Positions 9,088 through 17,921 of a stretch of DNA of 64,000 bases are shown here, in pieces (within the stretch, counting starts at the first letter, position 1; every line of letters begins with the position of its first letter). Below the pieces are notes generated by a model, which was given only the letters and a program-made list of their open reading frames with translations, did not search any database and had not been told where the DNA came from. This DNA comes from CACIAM-69d sp001698445 (GTDB lineage: Bacteria > Cyanobacteriota > Cyanobacteriia > CACIAM-69d): the NCBI RefSeq assembly GCF_043235035.1, contig NZ_JAZAQF010000049.1, forward strand, positions 1 to 64,000, written 5' to 3'. The position numbers and the translations under genes are program-made.

Positions 9088-10662
9088 TCAGTTGGCACAC
9101 GATCGCGCCCCATACAGCCACAGCACCACCTGATCCAGCGCGGCCCGCAAGTCACGGGTGGGGGTGTTGGCATGGTCAATCATCAAACTGAAGGCCACGG
9201 GCCCCCACTCAGGATGATTCAGGTAGCCAGACAGGGCCGCCACGCCGGTCAGCGTACCGGTTTTGGCGCGTAACTGGCCCGCTAGGGGAGTGTCCCGAAA
9301 GCGGTTGGCCAACGTGCCGGTTTCCCCCGCGATCGGCAGGGAATTTTCGTAAACCTGGGCATGGGGCGATCGAGCCATGATCGTCAGCAGTTGCACGATC
9401 GCCTCGGGGCTAACCAGGTTTTGGCGCGACAGGCCCGCACCGTCCACCAGCCGATAGGCCGTTGGATCCAAACCCAAATCAGTCAAGACGGTTGTGAGCC
9501 GATCCATGGGGCGATCGGGATCCAACCAACGCAACAGGGCCTCCGCCCCCAAGTTATCGCTGGCTTGGTTCACCTGGCTGATCACCGCTGCCAGATTGGC
9601 CGATGCCAGTTCCGCCGTGGGCTGTCCCAAGGGCGTGGGCGGATTCCGCAGATTCACGATCGGGACAACGGGCGGATTCCGAAACCGATCGTAGGCAGGG
9701 GCAGGCAGGGGGGCCACTTCCAGGGGTGATCGCTGCCAATTCACGGGTGGCGGTAGTGGCGGGGCCGCCAACGGGCGCGATCGCACCTGGCGCAAAAATT
9801 GCTCCGACAGGCGATCGGCAATGAGCCAAGCGAATTGTTGGCCCGGTCGGGGATGGGCCACTTCCGCTTGGGCCGATGTGCCCATGGGCAGCCCCCCAGT
9901 GAACAGAATCAATCCCGTTTGTCGATCGCGTTGCAATTGCCAGGTGGGTTCCGCGTCGGCCGGCAAAGCCTGAAATCCCCGAGGCTGAAACCAATTCAAC
10001 AACCCTTCCACTGGCTCTTGGGTTTGCACTTCCAAACTCGGCGCACCGTCCAAAAACTGAGGGCGAAAGGTCAAGGAAACGGCGTTGCGATCGACCATGG
10101 CCCGGTTCACCACGGGAGCATAACCATAGGTCAAATCATCCCATTCCCAACTGGGCGGAGTTTCTGAGCGATCGAACACCACCACATCCAGCGCCTCCGT
10201 GGGCGGGTGCAACGTCGCTAGGCGATCGGCCCAAGCCTGGAGTTGTTGGTGGGTGATGGTGGGGTCACCACCGGGCACAATCCACCAAGCGGGCCGGGGT
10301 TGGGTAGCGCTTTTGGGTCGCCAATAGGCCCGCGTGGGCGATCGAAACTCGGGGCCCAACACCGCCAGGGCCGCCGCCGTGGAAAACAACTTGGCATTGG
10401 AGGCCGGCACAAAAAATTGCTGAGCTTGCCCCTGAATCAAGGTTTGGGGATTGGCAGGATCCAAGGTGCGGGCCAAGAATCCCCAGTGTGATCGGGCCCA
10501 GCGGGGATCCTGTTGCCACTGGGCGATCGCGGAGGGCAAGTCCGCCAAGCAACGGGGTTGGGCTGGCTCCGTGGCCCCGGCAACTCCAGCCCCCAACAGC
10601 CCGATCGCCCCGATCGCCGCCAACCCTTGAGCAGCCCAGCGTCCCTTGATTCGATCGTCCAT
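9088..10662 (-). CDS. dacB: D-alanyl-D-alanine carboxypeptidase/endopeptidase (PBP4 family)
   Basis: The periplasmic peptidoglycan hydrolase has 524 aa from ATG 10662 (a TTG at 10680 would add six residues). A signal peptide (AAIGAIGLLGAGVAGATEP) comes first. The active-site SxxK motif is SNAK (Ser88, Lys91 from ATG 10662) in FFVPASNAKLF. The SxN-like motif lies in DGAGLSRQN and the KTG triad in RAKTGTLTGVAALSG, the order expected for peptidase family S13. Length is normal for cyanobacterial PBP4. A proline-rich stretch (PLAAPPLPPPVNW) sits in the large insertion domain. It probably cleaves D-Ala-D-Ala and cross-links during wall remodelling. It is divergent from hrcA and has no operon partner. 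Confidence 0.9.
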   Translation of the reverse strand: MDDRIKGRWAAQGLAAIGAIGLLGAGVAGATEPAQPRCLADLPSAIAQWQQDPRWARSHWGFLARTLDPANPQTLIQGQAQQFFVPASNAKLFSTAAALAVLGPEFRSPTRAYWRPKSATQPRPAWWIVPGGDPTITHQQLQAWADRLATLHPPTEALDVVVFDRSETPPSWEWDDLTYGYAPVVNRAMVDRNAVSLTFRPQFLDGAPSLEVQTQEPVEGLLNWFQPRGFQALPADAEPTWQLQRDRQTGLILFTGGLPMGTSAQAEVAHPRPGQQFAWLIADRLSEQFLRQVRSRPLAAPPLPPPVNWQRSPLEVAPLPAPAYDRFRNPPVVPIVNLRNPPTPLGQPTAELASANLAAVISQVNQASDNLGAEALLRWLDPDRPMDRLTTVLTDLGLDPTAYRLVDGAGLSRQNLVSPEAIVQLLTIMARSPHAQVYENSLPIAGETGTLANRFRDTPLAGQLRAKTGTLTGVAALSGYLNHPEWGPVAFSLMIDHANTPTRDLRAALDQVVLWLYGARSCAN

Positions 10663-11037
10663 GACGATGTTTATTGACAAGATTGATTGGTAATGTTCGC
10701 TTGAAAACGCTCGTTAACCGTCCATTAGACTGCAATTCGCGCACCGGGCTTCAGCTTCAACTCAGCTTTAACTCAACGCCTAGTCAAGTCCTAATTCAGA
10801 TCCAATCCAGATCCAATCCAGATCCAATTCAGATCTAAGTTGCAGCTATGACAGATTGCTCCCGCCGCCGCCCCCTACAATAGGAGGCAGTCGAGCTTCT
10901 GAACCGCCTGCCCAGTGCTAGGCGATCGATCCGCCCGGTCTCATTGGTAGCCATTCTGCCAGGGCGATCAACCCGATCGCGCCCCCCGTTTTCATTGCCC
11001 CATCCAACTGATCGCCGTTTTCGATTTTTCCTAATTT
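10663..11037. promoter_or_regulatory. Divergent dacB/hrcA promoter region
   Basis: The 375-bp spacer holds an 11-bp tandem array (10797-10837). A TACAAT -10-like hexamer lies at 10876-10881, followed by TAGGAGG. No well-spaced -35 box is visible. No CIRCE operator (TTAGCACTC and its inverted partner) was found, so HrcA autoregulation is not supported by this sequence. Confidence 0.35.
10797..10837. repeat. Tandem array, 11-bp unit CAGATCCAATC
   Basis: Three complete units (10797, 10808 and 10819) and a partial fourth lie between the divergent dacB and hrcA genes. The third unit differs by one base. No function is apparent. Confidence 0.85.
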
Positions 11038-12168
11038 ATGGAGTTTCAGCTCACCGAACGCCAAGAGCGCATTTTGTTCGCCACCATCCGTCACTACATC
11101 TCCACGGCCGAGCCGGTGGGGTCAAAGGTGCTGGTGGAAGAATATCAACTGGATGCGAGTCCGGCGACGGTGCGAAATGCCATGGGGGCCTTGGAAAAGG
11201 CCGGCTTGCTCTACCAACCCCACACGTCAGCCGGGCGCGTCCCATCGGACTCGGGCTATCGGGTCTATGTCGATCGTTGCGCTGTCCCGTCCGATCGCAC
11301 AGCTCAAAAGGTAAATCAGCTCCTGAGCGATCGCCTGGATGCTTCGTCGCCCCACTTGGAAGTGTTGCTGAAGGGAGCGGCCCAATTGTTGGCTCGCCTC
11401 AGCGGTTGCATTGCGGCGATCGCCTTGCCCCAAACCCGCACGGTTCAGGTGCGCCACGTGCGACTGCTGCCCATGGAGGTCGATCGGGTGATGGTGTTGG
11501 TGGTGACGGATGATTACCAAAGCCACTCCGCGATCGTGCCCTTACCGAACACCGAAGAGGCTCCCCTACCGGATCCAGAAACCCTGGAGCGGGAGTTGGT
11601 GATTCTGTCGAACTTCTTGGATGCTCGCCTGCGGGATCACTCCCTCTTGGCCGTGGCCCATTTGGATTGGGATGAGCTGGGCCGGGAGTTCGATCGCCGG
11701 GGCCAAGCCCTGCGAGAAGCCTTGATTCATTTGGCGCGCCGGGCCCAAACCCCGATCGCCACCCGAATTTTGATTAGCGGCGTGTCGGAGGTGTTGCGCC
11801 AACCGGAGTTTTCGGAGCTGCAACAGGTGCAAACCCTGATTCATCTGCTGGAAGCGGAACAGGATCGACTGTGGTCGCTGATTTTTGATGAGCCAGAAGA
11901 TGAGCGCCGGGTGCGCATCCGCATTGGCATGGAAAACCCCTGGGAACCCATTCAGGGTTACACGCTCATTTCTTCCCTCTACGGCAACGGCCTATCGCCC
12001 CTTGGCAGTGTGGGCATTTTGGGTCCGACTCGGCTGGACTACGATCGGGCGATCGCCGCCGTGGGGGCCACTGCCGACTATCTATCCGAGGTCATGGGCG
12101 CATCAGGATCGGAACTGCTAGCAAGTCGCTACCACCCGGCGATCGGCAACCCCGACAGTGCCAGTTAA
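11038..12168 (+). CDS. hrcA: Heat-inducible transcription repressor HrcA
   Basis: The 376-residue protein starts with the HrcA winged-helix domain (about 1-75). It carries the highly conserved segments RQERIL, YISTAEPVGSK, SPATVRNAMGALEKAGLL and PHTSAGRVPSDSGYRVYVD. The remainder is the GAF-like dimerisation region, including IAIALPQ and a C-terminal SLYGNGLSPLGSVGILGPTRLDYDRAI block. HrcA represses groESL and related chaperone genes by binding CIRCE operators and depends on GroEL for activity. The target genes are not in this window. The neighbours rnz and icd are on the same strand with spacers of about 145 and 200 bp. Start ATG 11038 fits the family. Confidence 0.95.
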   Translation: MEFQLTERQERILFATIRHYISTAEPVGSKVLVEEYQLDASPATVRNAMGALEKAGLLYQPHTSAGRVPSDSGYRVYVDRCAVPSDRTAQKVNQLLSDRLDASSPHLEVLLKGAAQLLARLSGCIAAIALPQTRTVQVRHVRLLPMEVDRVMVLVVTDDYQSHSAIVPLPNTEEAPLPDPETLERELVILSNFLDARLRDHSLLAVAHLDWDELGREFDRRGQALREALIHLARRAQTPIATRILISGVSEVLRQPEFSELQQVQTLIHLLEAEQDRLWSLIFDEPEDERRVRIRIGMENPWEPIQGYTLISSLYGNGLSPLGSVGILGPTRLDYDRAIAAVGATADYLSEVMGASGSELLASRYHPAIGNPDSAS

Positions 12169-12313
12169 CCGCCCCCAAGCCATGGGCATCAGCCCTTGAG
12201 ATACGAAATGGGAGTGGTTGCCAGACCCGATCGACCGGGGCGCTTCCGGGTGCAACGAACGGCCCCGCCCGTGGCAAGATAAGGGCGATCGATTCGCAGG
12301 AGCAGCAACCATC

Positions 12314-13267
12314 TTGGAAGTGACGTTTTTGGGCACGAGTTCTGGCGTACCGACCCGATCGCGCAACGTTTCCAGTTTGGTGTTGCGGTTGCCTCAGCGG
12401 GCCGAAGCTTGGTTATTTGACTGCGGCGAAGGCACGCAACATCAGCTTTTGCGCAGTGAAGTGCGATCGAGCCAAATCACCCGCATTTTCATCACCCACA
12501 TGCATGGGGATCATATCTTTGGGTTGATGGGATTGTTGGCCAGTTCTGGCTTGGCGGGGCAACCTCACCCGATCGATCTCTATGGGCCCGCCGGCCTCTC
12601 GGACTATCTCAAAGCCTGTCAGCGCTATTCCCAAACCCGGTTTTCTTTTCCCGTCAAAGTCCACACCGTGGAACCGGGCAAAATCTTTGAAGACGACGAA
12701 TTCACGGTGCATTGCCAACTGCTGGAGCACCGGGTTCCGGCCTATGGTTACGCAGTCACGGAAAAAGATCGCCCCGGCCGATTTGATATTGAAAAAGCTC
12801 GGGCCCTGGAAATTCCCGCCGGGCCGGTTTATGGCCGCCTGAAGCGCGGCGAAACCGTCACCCTGCCCGACGGCCGCACAATTGACGGCCAAACCCTCTG
12901 TGCGCCGCCGGAACCAGGACGCAAATGGGTTTATTGCACCGACACGATTTTTTGTGAGCGATCGATTGAGCTAGCCCAGGATGCCGATGTGCTGATCCAC
13001 GAGGCGACCTTTGCCCACGCGGATTCACAATTGGCCTTTGAGCGGCTCCATTCCACCACCACCATGGCCGCCCAAGTGGCCTTGGCGGCGCAGGTCAAAA
13101 CCCTAATCATCACGCACTTCAGCCCCCGCTACGCCCCGGGCAACGCGATCGACTTTCACGATTTGTTGAACGAGGCCCGAATGATTTTTCCCAACACGGA
13201 AATGGCCAAGGACTTTTGGAGCTATGAAGTGCCCCGCCGCCGGGCGATCGACCTGGCCTCGGCTTAG
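12314..13267 (+). CDS. rnz: Ribonuclease Z (tRNA 3'-processing endonuclease)
   Basis: The metallo-beta-lactamase-fold nuclease removes 3' trailers from tRNA precursors. The zinc-binding signature THMHGDH is present. FLGTSSGVPTRSRN is the family's N-terminal hallmark. The C-terminal ITHFSPRY supplies the later His motif, and CTDT/HEATF supply the acidic and His ligands. TTG 12314 is preferred: AGGAG lies at 12298-12302 and the resulting 317 residues (M-EVTFLGTSSG) match the usual length. The open frame reaches back to TTG 12218, but those 32 residues have no family counterpart, and no ATG is available. It lies between hrcA and icd. Confidence 0.93.
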   Translation: MEVTFLGTSSGVPTRSRNVSSLVLRLPQRAEAWLFDCGEGTQHQLLRSEVRSSQITRIFITHMHGDHIFGLMGLLASSGLAGQPHPIDLYGPAGLSDYLKACQRYSQTRFSFPVKVHTVEPGKIFEDDEFTVHCQLLEHRVPAYGYAVTEKDRPGRFDIEKARALEIPAGPVYGRLKRGETVTLPDGRTIDGQTLCAPPEPGRKWVYCTDTIFCERSIELAQDADVLIHEATFAHADSQLAFERLHSTTTMAAQVALAAQVKTLIITHFSPRYAPGNAIDFHDLLNEARMIFPNTEMAKDFWSYEVPRRRAIDLASA

Positions 13268-13292
13268 GCCAATCAGCCCGGGGCCCATTAAT

Positions 13293-13334
13293 ACTGATTC
13301 ACAACATCGATGAACACTGATTCACAACATCGAT
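13293..13334. repeat. Direct repeat, ACTGATTCACAACATCGAT twice
   Basis: The 19-bp word occurs at 13293-13311 and 13316-13334, a 23-bp period. It is followed by looser repeats of CAATGCCGA/CAATGCTGA up to about 13370. The array lies 25 bp after the rnz stop codon. Confidence 0.8.
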
Positions 13335-13470
13335 CAATGCCGACCAGTGCCGATCAATGCTGATCAACCGATCGATGGGCGATGTCTCCGATCGATCGAG
13401 TCTGTGCGCCATGACCCGCCGAATTGCGAGTCGCACGGTATAGTTACCCCAATCCGTTTTTCGCGCAACC

Positions 13471-14895
13471 ATGTACGACAAGATTACGCCCCCCACCGTC
13501 GGTGAAAAAATTCGCTTTGAAAACGGTCAACCGATCGTCCCCGACAACCCGATCGTTCCCTTCATTCGCGGCGATGGCACGGGCATTGACCTTTGGCCCG
13601 CCAGCCAGCGCGTGCTTGATGCGGCGATCGAACAAGCCTACGGTGGTCAGCGCAAAATCTCCTGGTTCAAGGTCTATGCGGGCGACGAAGCCTGTGAAGT
13701 CTACGGAACCTATCAATATCTCCCCGAAGACACCCTCACGGCCATTCGGGAATATGGCATGGCGATTAAAGGCCCCCTCACGACTCCCGTTGGCGGCGGC
13801 ATTCGATCGCTCAATGTAGCCCTGCGGCAAATTTTTGATCTCTACGCCTGTGTTCGTCCCTGTAAGTATTACAACGGCACGCCTTCTCCCCACAAAAGCC
13901 CCGAAAAACTGGACGTGATTATCTATCGGGAAAACACCGAAGATATTTACCTCGGCATTGAGTGGAAACAAGGCACTCCTGGCTGCGATCAATTGATTGA
14001 TTTTCTGAACAATCAACTGATTCCCGAAACTCCGGAACTGAAAAATAAACAGATTCGGTTAGATTCCGGCATCAGCATCAAACCCATCAGCATCACCGGT
14101 TCCCAGCGCCTAGTCCGTCGGGCAATTCAAAACGCCCTGCGGTTGCCCAAAAATAAACAGGCCGTGACCTTGGTTCACAAGGGCAACATCATGAAATACA
14201 CCGAAGGAGCCTTCCGGGATTGGGGCTATGCGGTGGCAACCGGTGAATTTCGTGCCGAATGCGTGACTGAGCGGGAGTCGTGGATTCTGAGCAATAAAGA
14301 GAAGAATCCTAGCCTGTCGATCGAGGACAACGCCAAGCTGATTGATCCCGGCTATGACAGCTACCCCGCCGAAAAGCGGGAAGCCATTTGCCAAGAAGTG
14401 CGCGAAGTTTTGGAAGCAATTTGGGACAGCCACGGCAACGGCCAATGGAAGGAAAAAGTGATGGTCAATGATCGCATCGCTGACAACATTTTCCAACAGA
14501 TTCAAATTCGCCCCGATGAATATTCAATTCTGGCGACCATGAACCTGAATGGCGATTATTTGTCCGATGCGGCCGCCGCGATCGCGGGCGGTTTGGGCAT
14601 GGCTCCGGGGGCTAACATTGGTGACAACGCAGCCATTTTTGAAGCCACCCACGGCACTGCGCCCAAGTATGCCGGATTGGATCAAGTGAATCCGGGATCG
14701 GTGATTTTGTCTGGCGTAATGATGTTGGAATTCATGGGCTGGCAAGAGGCGGCCGATCTGATTAAGACCGGTTTGGCCAAGTCGATCGAACAGCGAGAAG
14801 TGACCTACGATCTGGCTCGACAGATGGAGCCGCCTGTCAATCCGCCGCTGAAGTGCTCGGAATTTGCTAGCGCCATCATCAAAAACTTCGACTAG
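13471..14895 (+). CDS. icd: NADP-dependent isocitrate dehydrogenase
   Basis: The 474-residue protein catalyses oxidative decarboxylation of isocitrate to 2-oxoglutarate. In cyanobacteria this supplies the carbon skeleton for ammonium assimilation and the 2-oxoglutarate nitrogen signal. Family marks are IPFIRGDGTGID-like VPFIRGDGTGID, the substrate-binding GGGIRSLNVALRQ with an RENTEDIY segment, and the metal and cofactor region DRIADNIFQQI, MNLNGDYLSDAAAAIAGGLG and FEATHGTAPKYAG. Length agrees with cyanobacterial Icd, which is longer than the 416 aa of E. coli because of an insertion around residue 270. Its spacer has no recognisable NtcA site (GTA-N8-TAC). It is transcribed alone. Confidence 0.96.
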   Translation: MYDKITPPTVGEKIRFENGQPIVPDNPIVPFIRGDGTGIDLWPASQRVLDAAIEQAYGGQRKISWFKVYAGDEACEVYGTYQYLPEDTLTAIREYGMAIKGPLTTPVGGGIRSLNVALRQIFDLYACVRPCKYYNGTPSPHKSPEKLDVIIYRENTEDIYLGIEWKQGTPGCDQLIDFLNNQLIPETPELKNKQIRLDSGISIKPISITGSQRLVRRAIQNALRLPKNKQAVTLVHKGNIMKYTEGAFRDWGYAVATGEFRAECVTERESWILSNKEKNPSLSIEDNAKLIDPGYDSYPAEKREAICQEVREVLEAIWDSHGNGQWKEKVMVNDRIADNIFQQIQIRPDEYSILATMNLNGDYLSDAAAAIAGGLGMAPGANIGDNAAIFEATHGTAPKYAGLDQVNPGSVILSGVMMLEFMGWQEAADLIKTGLAKSIEQREVTYDLARQMEPPVNPPLKCSEFASAIIKNFD

Positions 14896-15372
14896 GGCTT
14901 GATGGGCCAAGGGGCCAAACCCTCCTACCTAAAACAGTCTAAAACAGTGGGTTCATCACCCGCTGTGCTGTGGAAGGGCTGACCTTGGCCCCGGCTCGAT
15001 CGGCTCTCAACCAATTTCCCTAAATAATTGCTGGTCAGTCATGGCCATGCCTGGCTGACTGGCTTTAATGGCGATTTTTGATGGCGATTACTTAATGCTG
15101 ATCGATGGTATAAACCATGACTTCATCGCCCAAATTGAGTTAATCCCAAAGTGGCTTGCTGTTTACAATTTTTTGAAATTGGCCGAAGTGTCTGCAAAAA
15201 ATGCTGTTAAGTTCTGGTTTATACAATTAGTCGCCAGTCTTTAAAAGTCGGGCTATGGTGATGAAGACTCCCTTCACAGGGGCTTCTTCTCGGCCAATCT
15301 CGATCAAATTCAAGTAATCGCAGTTTGCTGCGGTTTTTCACTCCTTTTGAACAGAAGCGTGATTTGGAACGA
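14896..15372. other. Spacer between icd and the rhodanese gene
   Basis: No gene is called. A hairpin, GGTCAGTC-ATGGCCATGCCT-GGCTGACTGG (about 15033-15062), may end icd transcription but lacks a clear T-run. A second hairpin, GAAGACTCCCT-TCAC-AGGGGCTTCTTC, lies near 15264-15290. A 20-codon open frame from ATG 15255 covers the second hairpin, but its translation is unsupported. Confidence 0.3.
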
Positions 15373-15711
15373 ATGCTAATGGATACCGTGACTGTGCAAG
15401 ATTTAGCAGCCTATTTACGCGAACCGACGGGACTGGTGCAACTGGTGGATGTGCGGGAACCCCAAGAATTGGCCTTGTCGCAACTCCCTGGATTTATTAA
15501 TTTGCCTCTGAGTGAATATGAGCAATGGAGCACCATGATCGAATCGATCCTGAACTTTAATCAGGAAACCTGGGTGATCTGTCACCACGGGTTACGATCG
15601 GCTCAAATGTGTCAGTGGCTAGAGGGGAAGGGTTGTCAAGTCGTGAAAAATATCACAGGCGGTATTCATGCCTATGCCCTAGAGATCGATCGCTCAGTGC
15701 CCCTTTACTAG
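15373..15711 (+). CDS. Single-domain rhodanese-like protein
   Basis: The protein has 112 aa from ATG 15373, where GGAACGA gives a weak ribosome binding site. TTG 15325 and ATG 15379 are alternatives. It is one rhodanese domain: VQLVDVREPQEL (CDC25-like entry motif), PGFINLPLSE, and the active-site loop WVICHHGLRSAQMCQWL with the catalytic Cys in ICHHGLRS. The domain ends in GGIHAYALEIDRSVPLY. Such proteins carry sulfane sulfur or act as adaptor domains; the acceptor is unknown. It is convergent with the diguanylate cyclase gene and separated from it by a repeat array. Confidence 0.88.
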   Translation: MLMDTVTVQDLAAYLREPTGLVQLVDVREPQELALSQLPGFINLPLSEYEQWSTMIESILNFNQETWVICHHGLRSAQMCQWLEGKGCQVVKNITGGIHAYALEIDRSVPLY

Positions 15712-15775
15712 GTTTTCTTTGGAGTTACTGAGGTCTCTCAACTAAACAGATCGCAATTGGTTTGCTGATTGTTTG

Positions 15776-15907
15776 CTGAAATTCACTGAAGTGAAGTGAC
15801 GTGATCTGAAAGTTGCTGAAATTGGCTGAAGTGAAGTGACTAAAGTTAACTGGTGTGATCTGAAAGTTGCTGAAATTGCTCAAGTTAACTGATGTGATCT
15901 GAGTTGA
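15776..15907. repeat. Imperfect tandem repeat, about 37-54 bp units
   Basis: Three units start with CTGAAATT at 15776, 15816 and 15870. They share GAAGTGAAGTGAC, GTGATCTGAAAGTTG and AGTTAACTG words in shuffled amounts. The array fills the spacer between the convergent rhodanese and diguanylate cyclase genes. No hairpin terminator is visible there. Confidence 0.75.
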
Positions 15908-15923
15908 TCCCACACCACAGAAC

Positions 15924-17921
15924 TCAGTGGGACAACTCACCGCTCGGGCAAGCTCGGTTGCGACCACGGGTTTTAGCCTCAAACAGGGCCAAGTCAGCTG
16001 CGGCCACCAGCGCCGAGGGATCTAAATTGGCACGCGGAATCAGACTGGCGGCCCCTAAGCTCAGGGTCACGATCGAAGCCACAGGCGAATAGGCATGGGG
16101 AATTTGCAAATCGCGAATGGTTTCGAGAATGCCATTAGCAACTATCATGGCTCCGTCGATGTGGGTTTCCGGCAAAATTACCGCGAATTCTTCCCCGCCA
16201 TAGCGAAATGTGAGATCCGTTGATCGCTTCACGGCCTGGGCGATCGAGCGGGCCACCTGGCGCAGACAATCATCCCCCGCCAAATGGCCATAGCGATCGT
16301 TATAGGTTTTGAACGAATCAATATCGCCCACCAAAATCGCCAGGGGCGATTGTTGGCGCAAGGCCCTTTGCCACTCTCGGGCCAGGGCCTCATCGAAACT
16401 GCGGCGGTTGGAAATGCCCGTCAGGCCATCCAACGTAGCCAGTCGCTCCAACTTTCGGTTGGCCAACTCCAACCGTCGATATAACTCCGCCTGTTGAATC
16501 GCGATCGCCAGTTGGCCGGCCAACTGCTTCAAAAACTCAATTTCCCAGGCTTGCCAACTGTGGGGTTCGTGCCACTGATACACCACCAATAGTCCCCACT
16601 GATCATCTCCAAGCGGATTAGGCGGATGTCCCGTGGTGGCCCCGCCCTCTGGGCGATCGTCCATTTTCAGCGGCAACACCGGCACCGCTTCCCCTCGCAA
16701 AATGGGCACGGCCAAGATGGCACGCACCCCCGCCTGGGCAATGGCATCCCGATAAGCCGCCGGCCAACGATCGTCCACCAGCACATCCTCCACCTCCCAG
16801 AGCTCATGCTTTACGAGGTAGAGCAACCGCTCCAGGCCCGCCCCGTCGGTCACCGCCTCGCTGCCACAGACTGGGCGAGCGGCATCGCGGCAATTCATTG
16901 CTGACAGTTCCAGCGCATGGGTGCTGGGTGGGTCAGAGTCCGATCGACTCGCCATCCCCGCCGGAGTCAAGTGACGATAGATGGCTGTTTGATCCACCCC
17001 CAACACTTCGCGCACCGTCTGCACCGTCGTTTGCAGAATTTCCCCCAAATCTAGCGATCGGCGAATTTGCTGGGTCACTTGGCTCAGGAGTTGTTCCCGT
17101 TCCGCCTGTTGCCACAGCAGGGCCTCCGCCTGTTGCCGTTCCGTAATATCCGTAATCACACCCAGCAGTTGCCGTTGGGTTGAATTGGGCAACATCAAGG
17201 GCTTTTTAATGGTTTGAAACCAACGCACTTCGCCCGTTGAGCTGCGGCGCGGTTCTTGGGCAATATATTTTTCTTGCATGGTTTCAATAATCGATTCTTC
17301 CTCTCGCTGGCTATGTTGCACCTGGGCCGTGTTTCCGCTCAGTTCCGCTTCTGTTTTGCCCAGCATTCGTCCCGGTGTTGTGTTATAAAAGGTCGCCAAA
17401 GCCTCATTCACCAGGGTGAATCGCCCCCGTTCATCCTTCACAAAAATAAAGTTTGGGTTCGCGTCAACAATTGCCCGCAAAAACGACTCCTGCCGTTGCA
17501 ATTCTTCGCGGTTGTGGCGCAGGTCATCCAAAATTTGTTGTCGCTCGATCGCATAGCGCATGGCCCGCGACAGCAAATTTGGCCGCAATTCATCTTTTAA
17601 GAGGTAGTCTTGGGCCCCTTCGCGCAAGGAAGCCAACCCGATCGCCTCGTCATCCAACCCCGTCAGCACCACGATCGGCACATCGGCCACCGCCGATCGC
17701 ACCCGCCGAATCGTATCCAACCCGTAGCTGTCCGGCAGGGCCAAATCCAACAGCACAATATCGTACCGCCGTTGATTCAGCAGCGTCAGGGCATCGCTCA
17801 GGCGATCGACCCTTCGCCAACGAAACCCTTGGGTCGTCACCTTCGCCAAAATCATCTCTAATAATCGCGCATCCGTGGGATTGTCTTCCACGACCAGCAC
17901 TTCAATCGCTGAGTCCCCCAC
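15924..17921 (-). CDS. Response regulator-PAS-GAF-diguanylate cyclase (GGDEF)
   Basis: The 665-residue soluble regulator makes cyclic di-GMP from two GTP. Domain order: receiver (1-125; Asp59 in IVLLDLALPDSYG, acidic pair at 12-13), PAS with PAC (about 150-270, ending GVITDITERQ), GAF (about 285-480), then GGDEF (about 500-660). The active site is RYGGEEF. The inhibitory I-site RxxD is present as RSTD, five residues before GGEEF, so product inhibition is expected. GTG 17921 is the start, with AGGAGG 11 bases upstream. No EAL domain is attached. The cognate kinase is not adjacent, but the kinase at 20046-23882 is on the same strand across a 1.3-kb gap. Confidence 0.93.
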   Translation of the reverse strand: MGDSAIEVLVVEDNPTDARLLEMILAKVTTQGFRWRRVDRLSDALTLLNQRRYDIVLLDLALPDSYGLDTIRRVRSAVADVPIVVLTGLDDEAIGLASLREGAQDYLLKDELRPNLLSRAMRYAIERQQILDDLRHNREELQRQESFLRAIVDANPNFIFVKDERGRFTLVNEALATFYNTTPGRMLGKTEAELSGNTAQVQHSQREEESIIETMQEKYIAQEPRRSSTGEVRWFQTIKKPLMLPNSTQRQLLGVITDITERQQAEALLWQQAEREQLLSQVTQQIRRSLDLGEILQTTVQTVREVLGVDQTAIYRHLTPAGMASRSDSDPPSTHALELSAMNCRDAARPVCGSEAVTDGAGLERLLYLVKHELWEVEDVLVDDRWPAAYRDAIAQAGVRAILAVPILRGEAVPVLPLKMDDRPEGGATTGHPPNPLGDDQWGLLVVYQWHEPHSWQAWEIEFLKQLAGQLAIAIQQAELYRRLELANRKLERLATLDGLTGISNRRSFDEALAREWQRALRQQSPLAILVGDIDSFKTYNDRYGHLAGDDCLRQVARSIAQAVKRSTDLTFRYGGEEFAVILPETHIDGAMIVANGILETIRDLQIPHAYSPVASIVTLSLGAASLIPRANLDPSALVAAADLALFEAKTRGRNRACPSGELSH

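Noticed and set aside
10663..11037. CIRCE operator upstream of hrcA
   Set aside because: No TTAGCACTC or GAGTGCTAA inverted pair is present in the spacer.
15255..15317. 20-codon frame (MVMKTPFTGASSRP...) upstream of the rhodanese gene
   Set aside because: It has no ribosome binding site and overlaps a hairpin; nothing supports translation.
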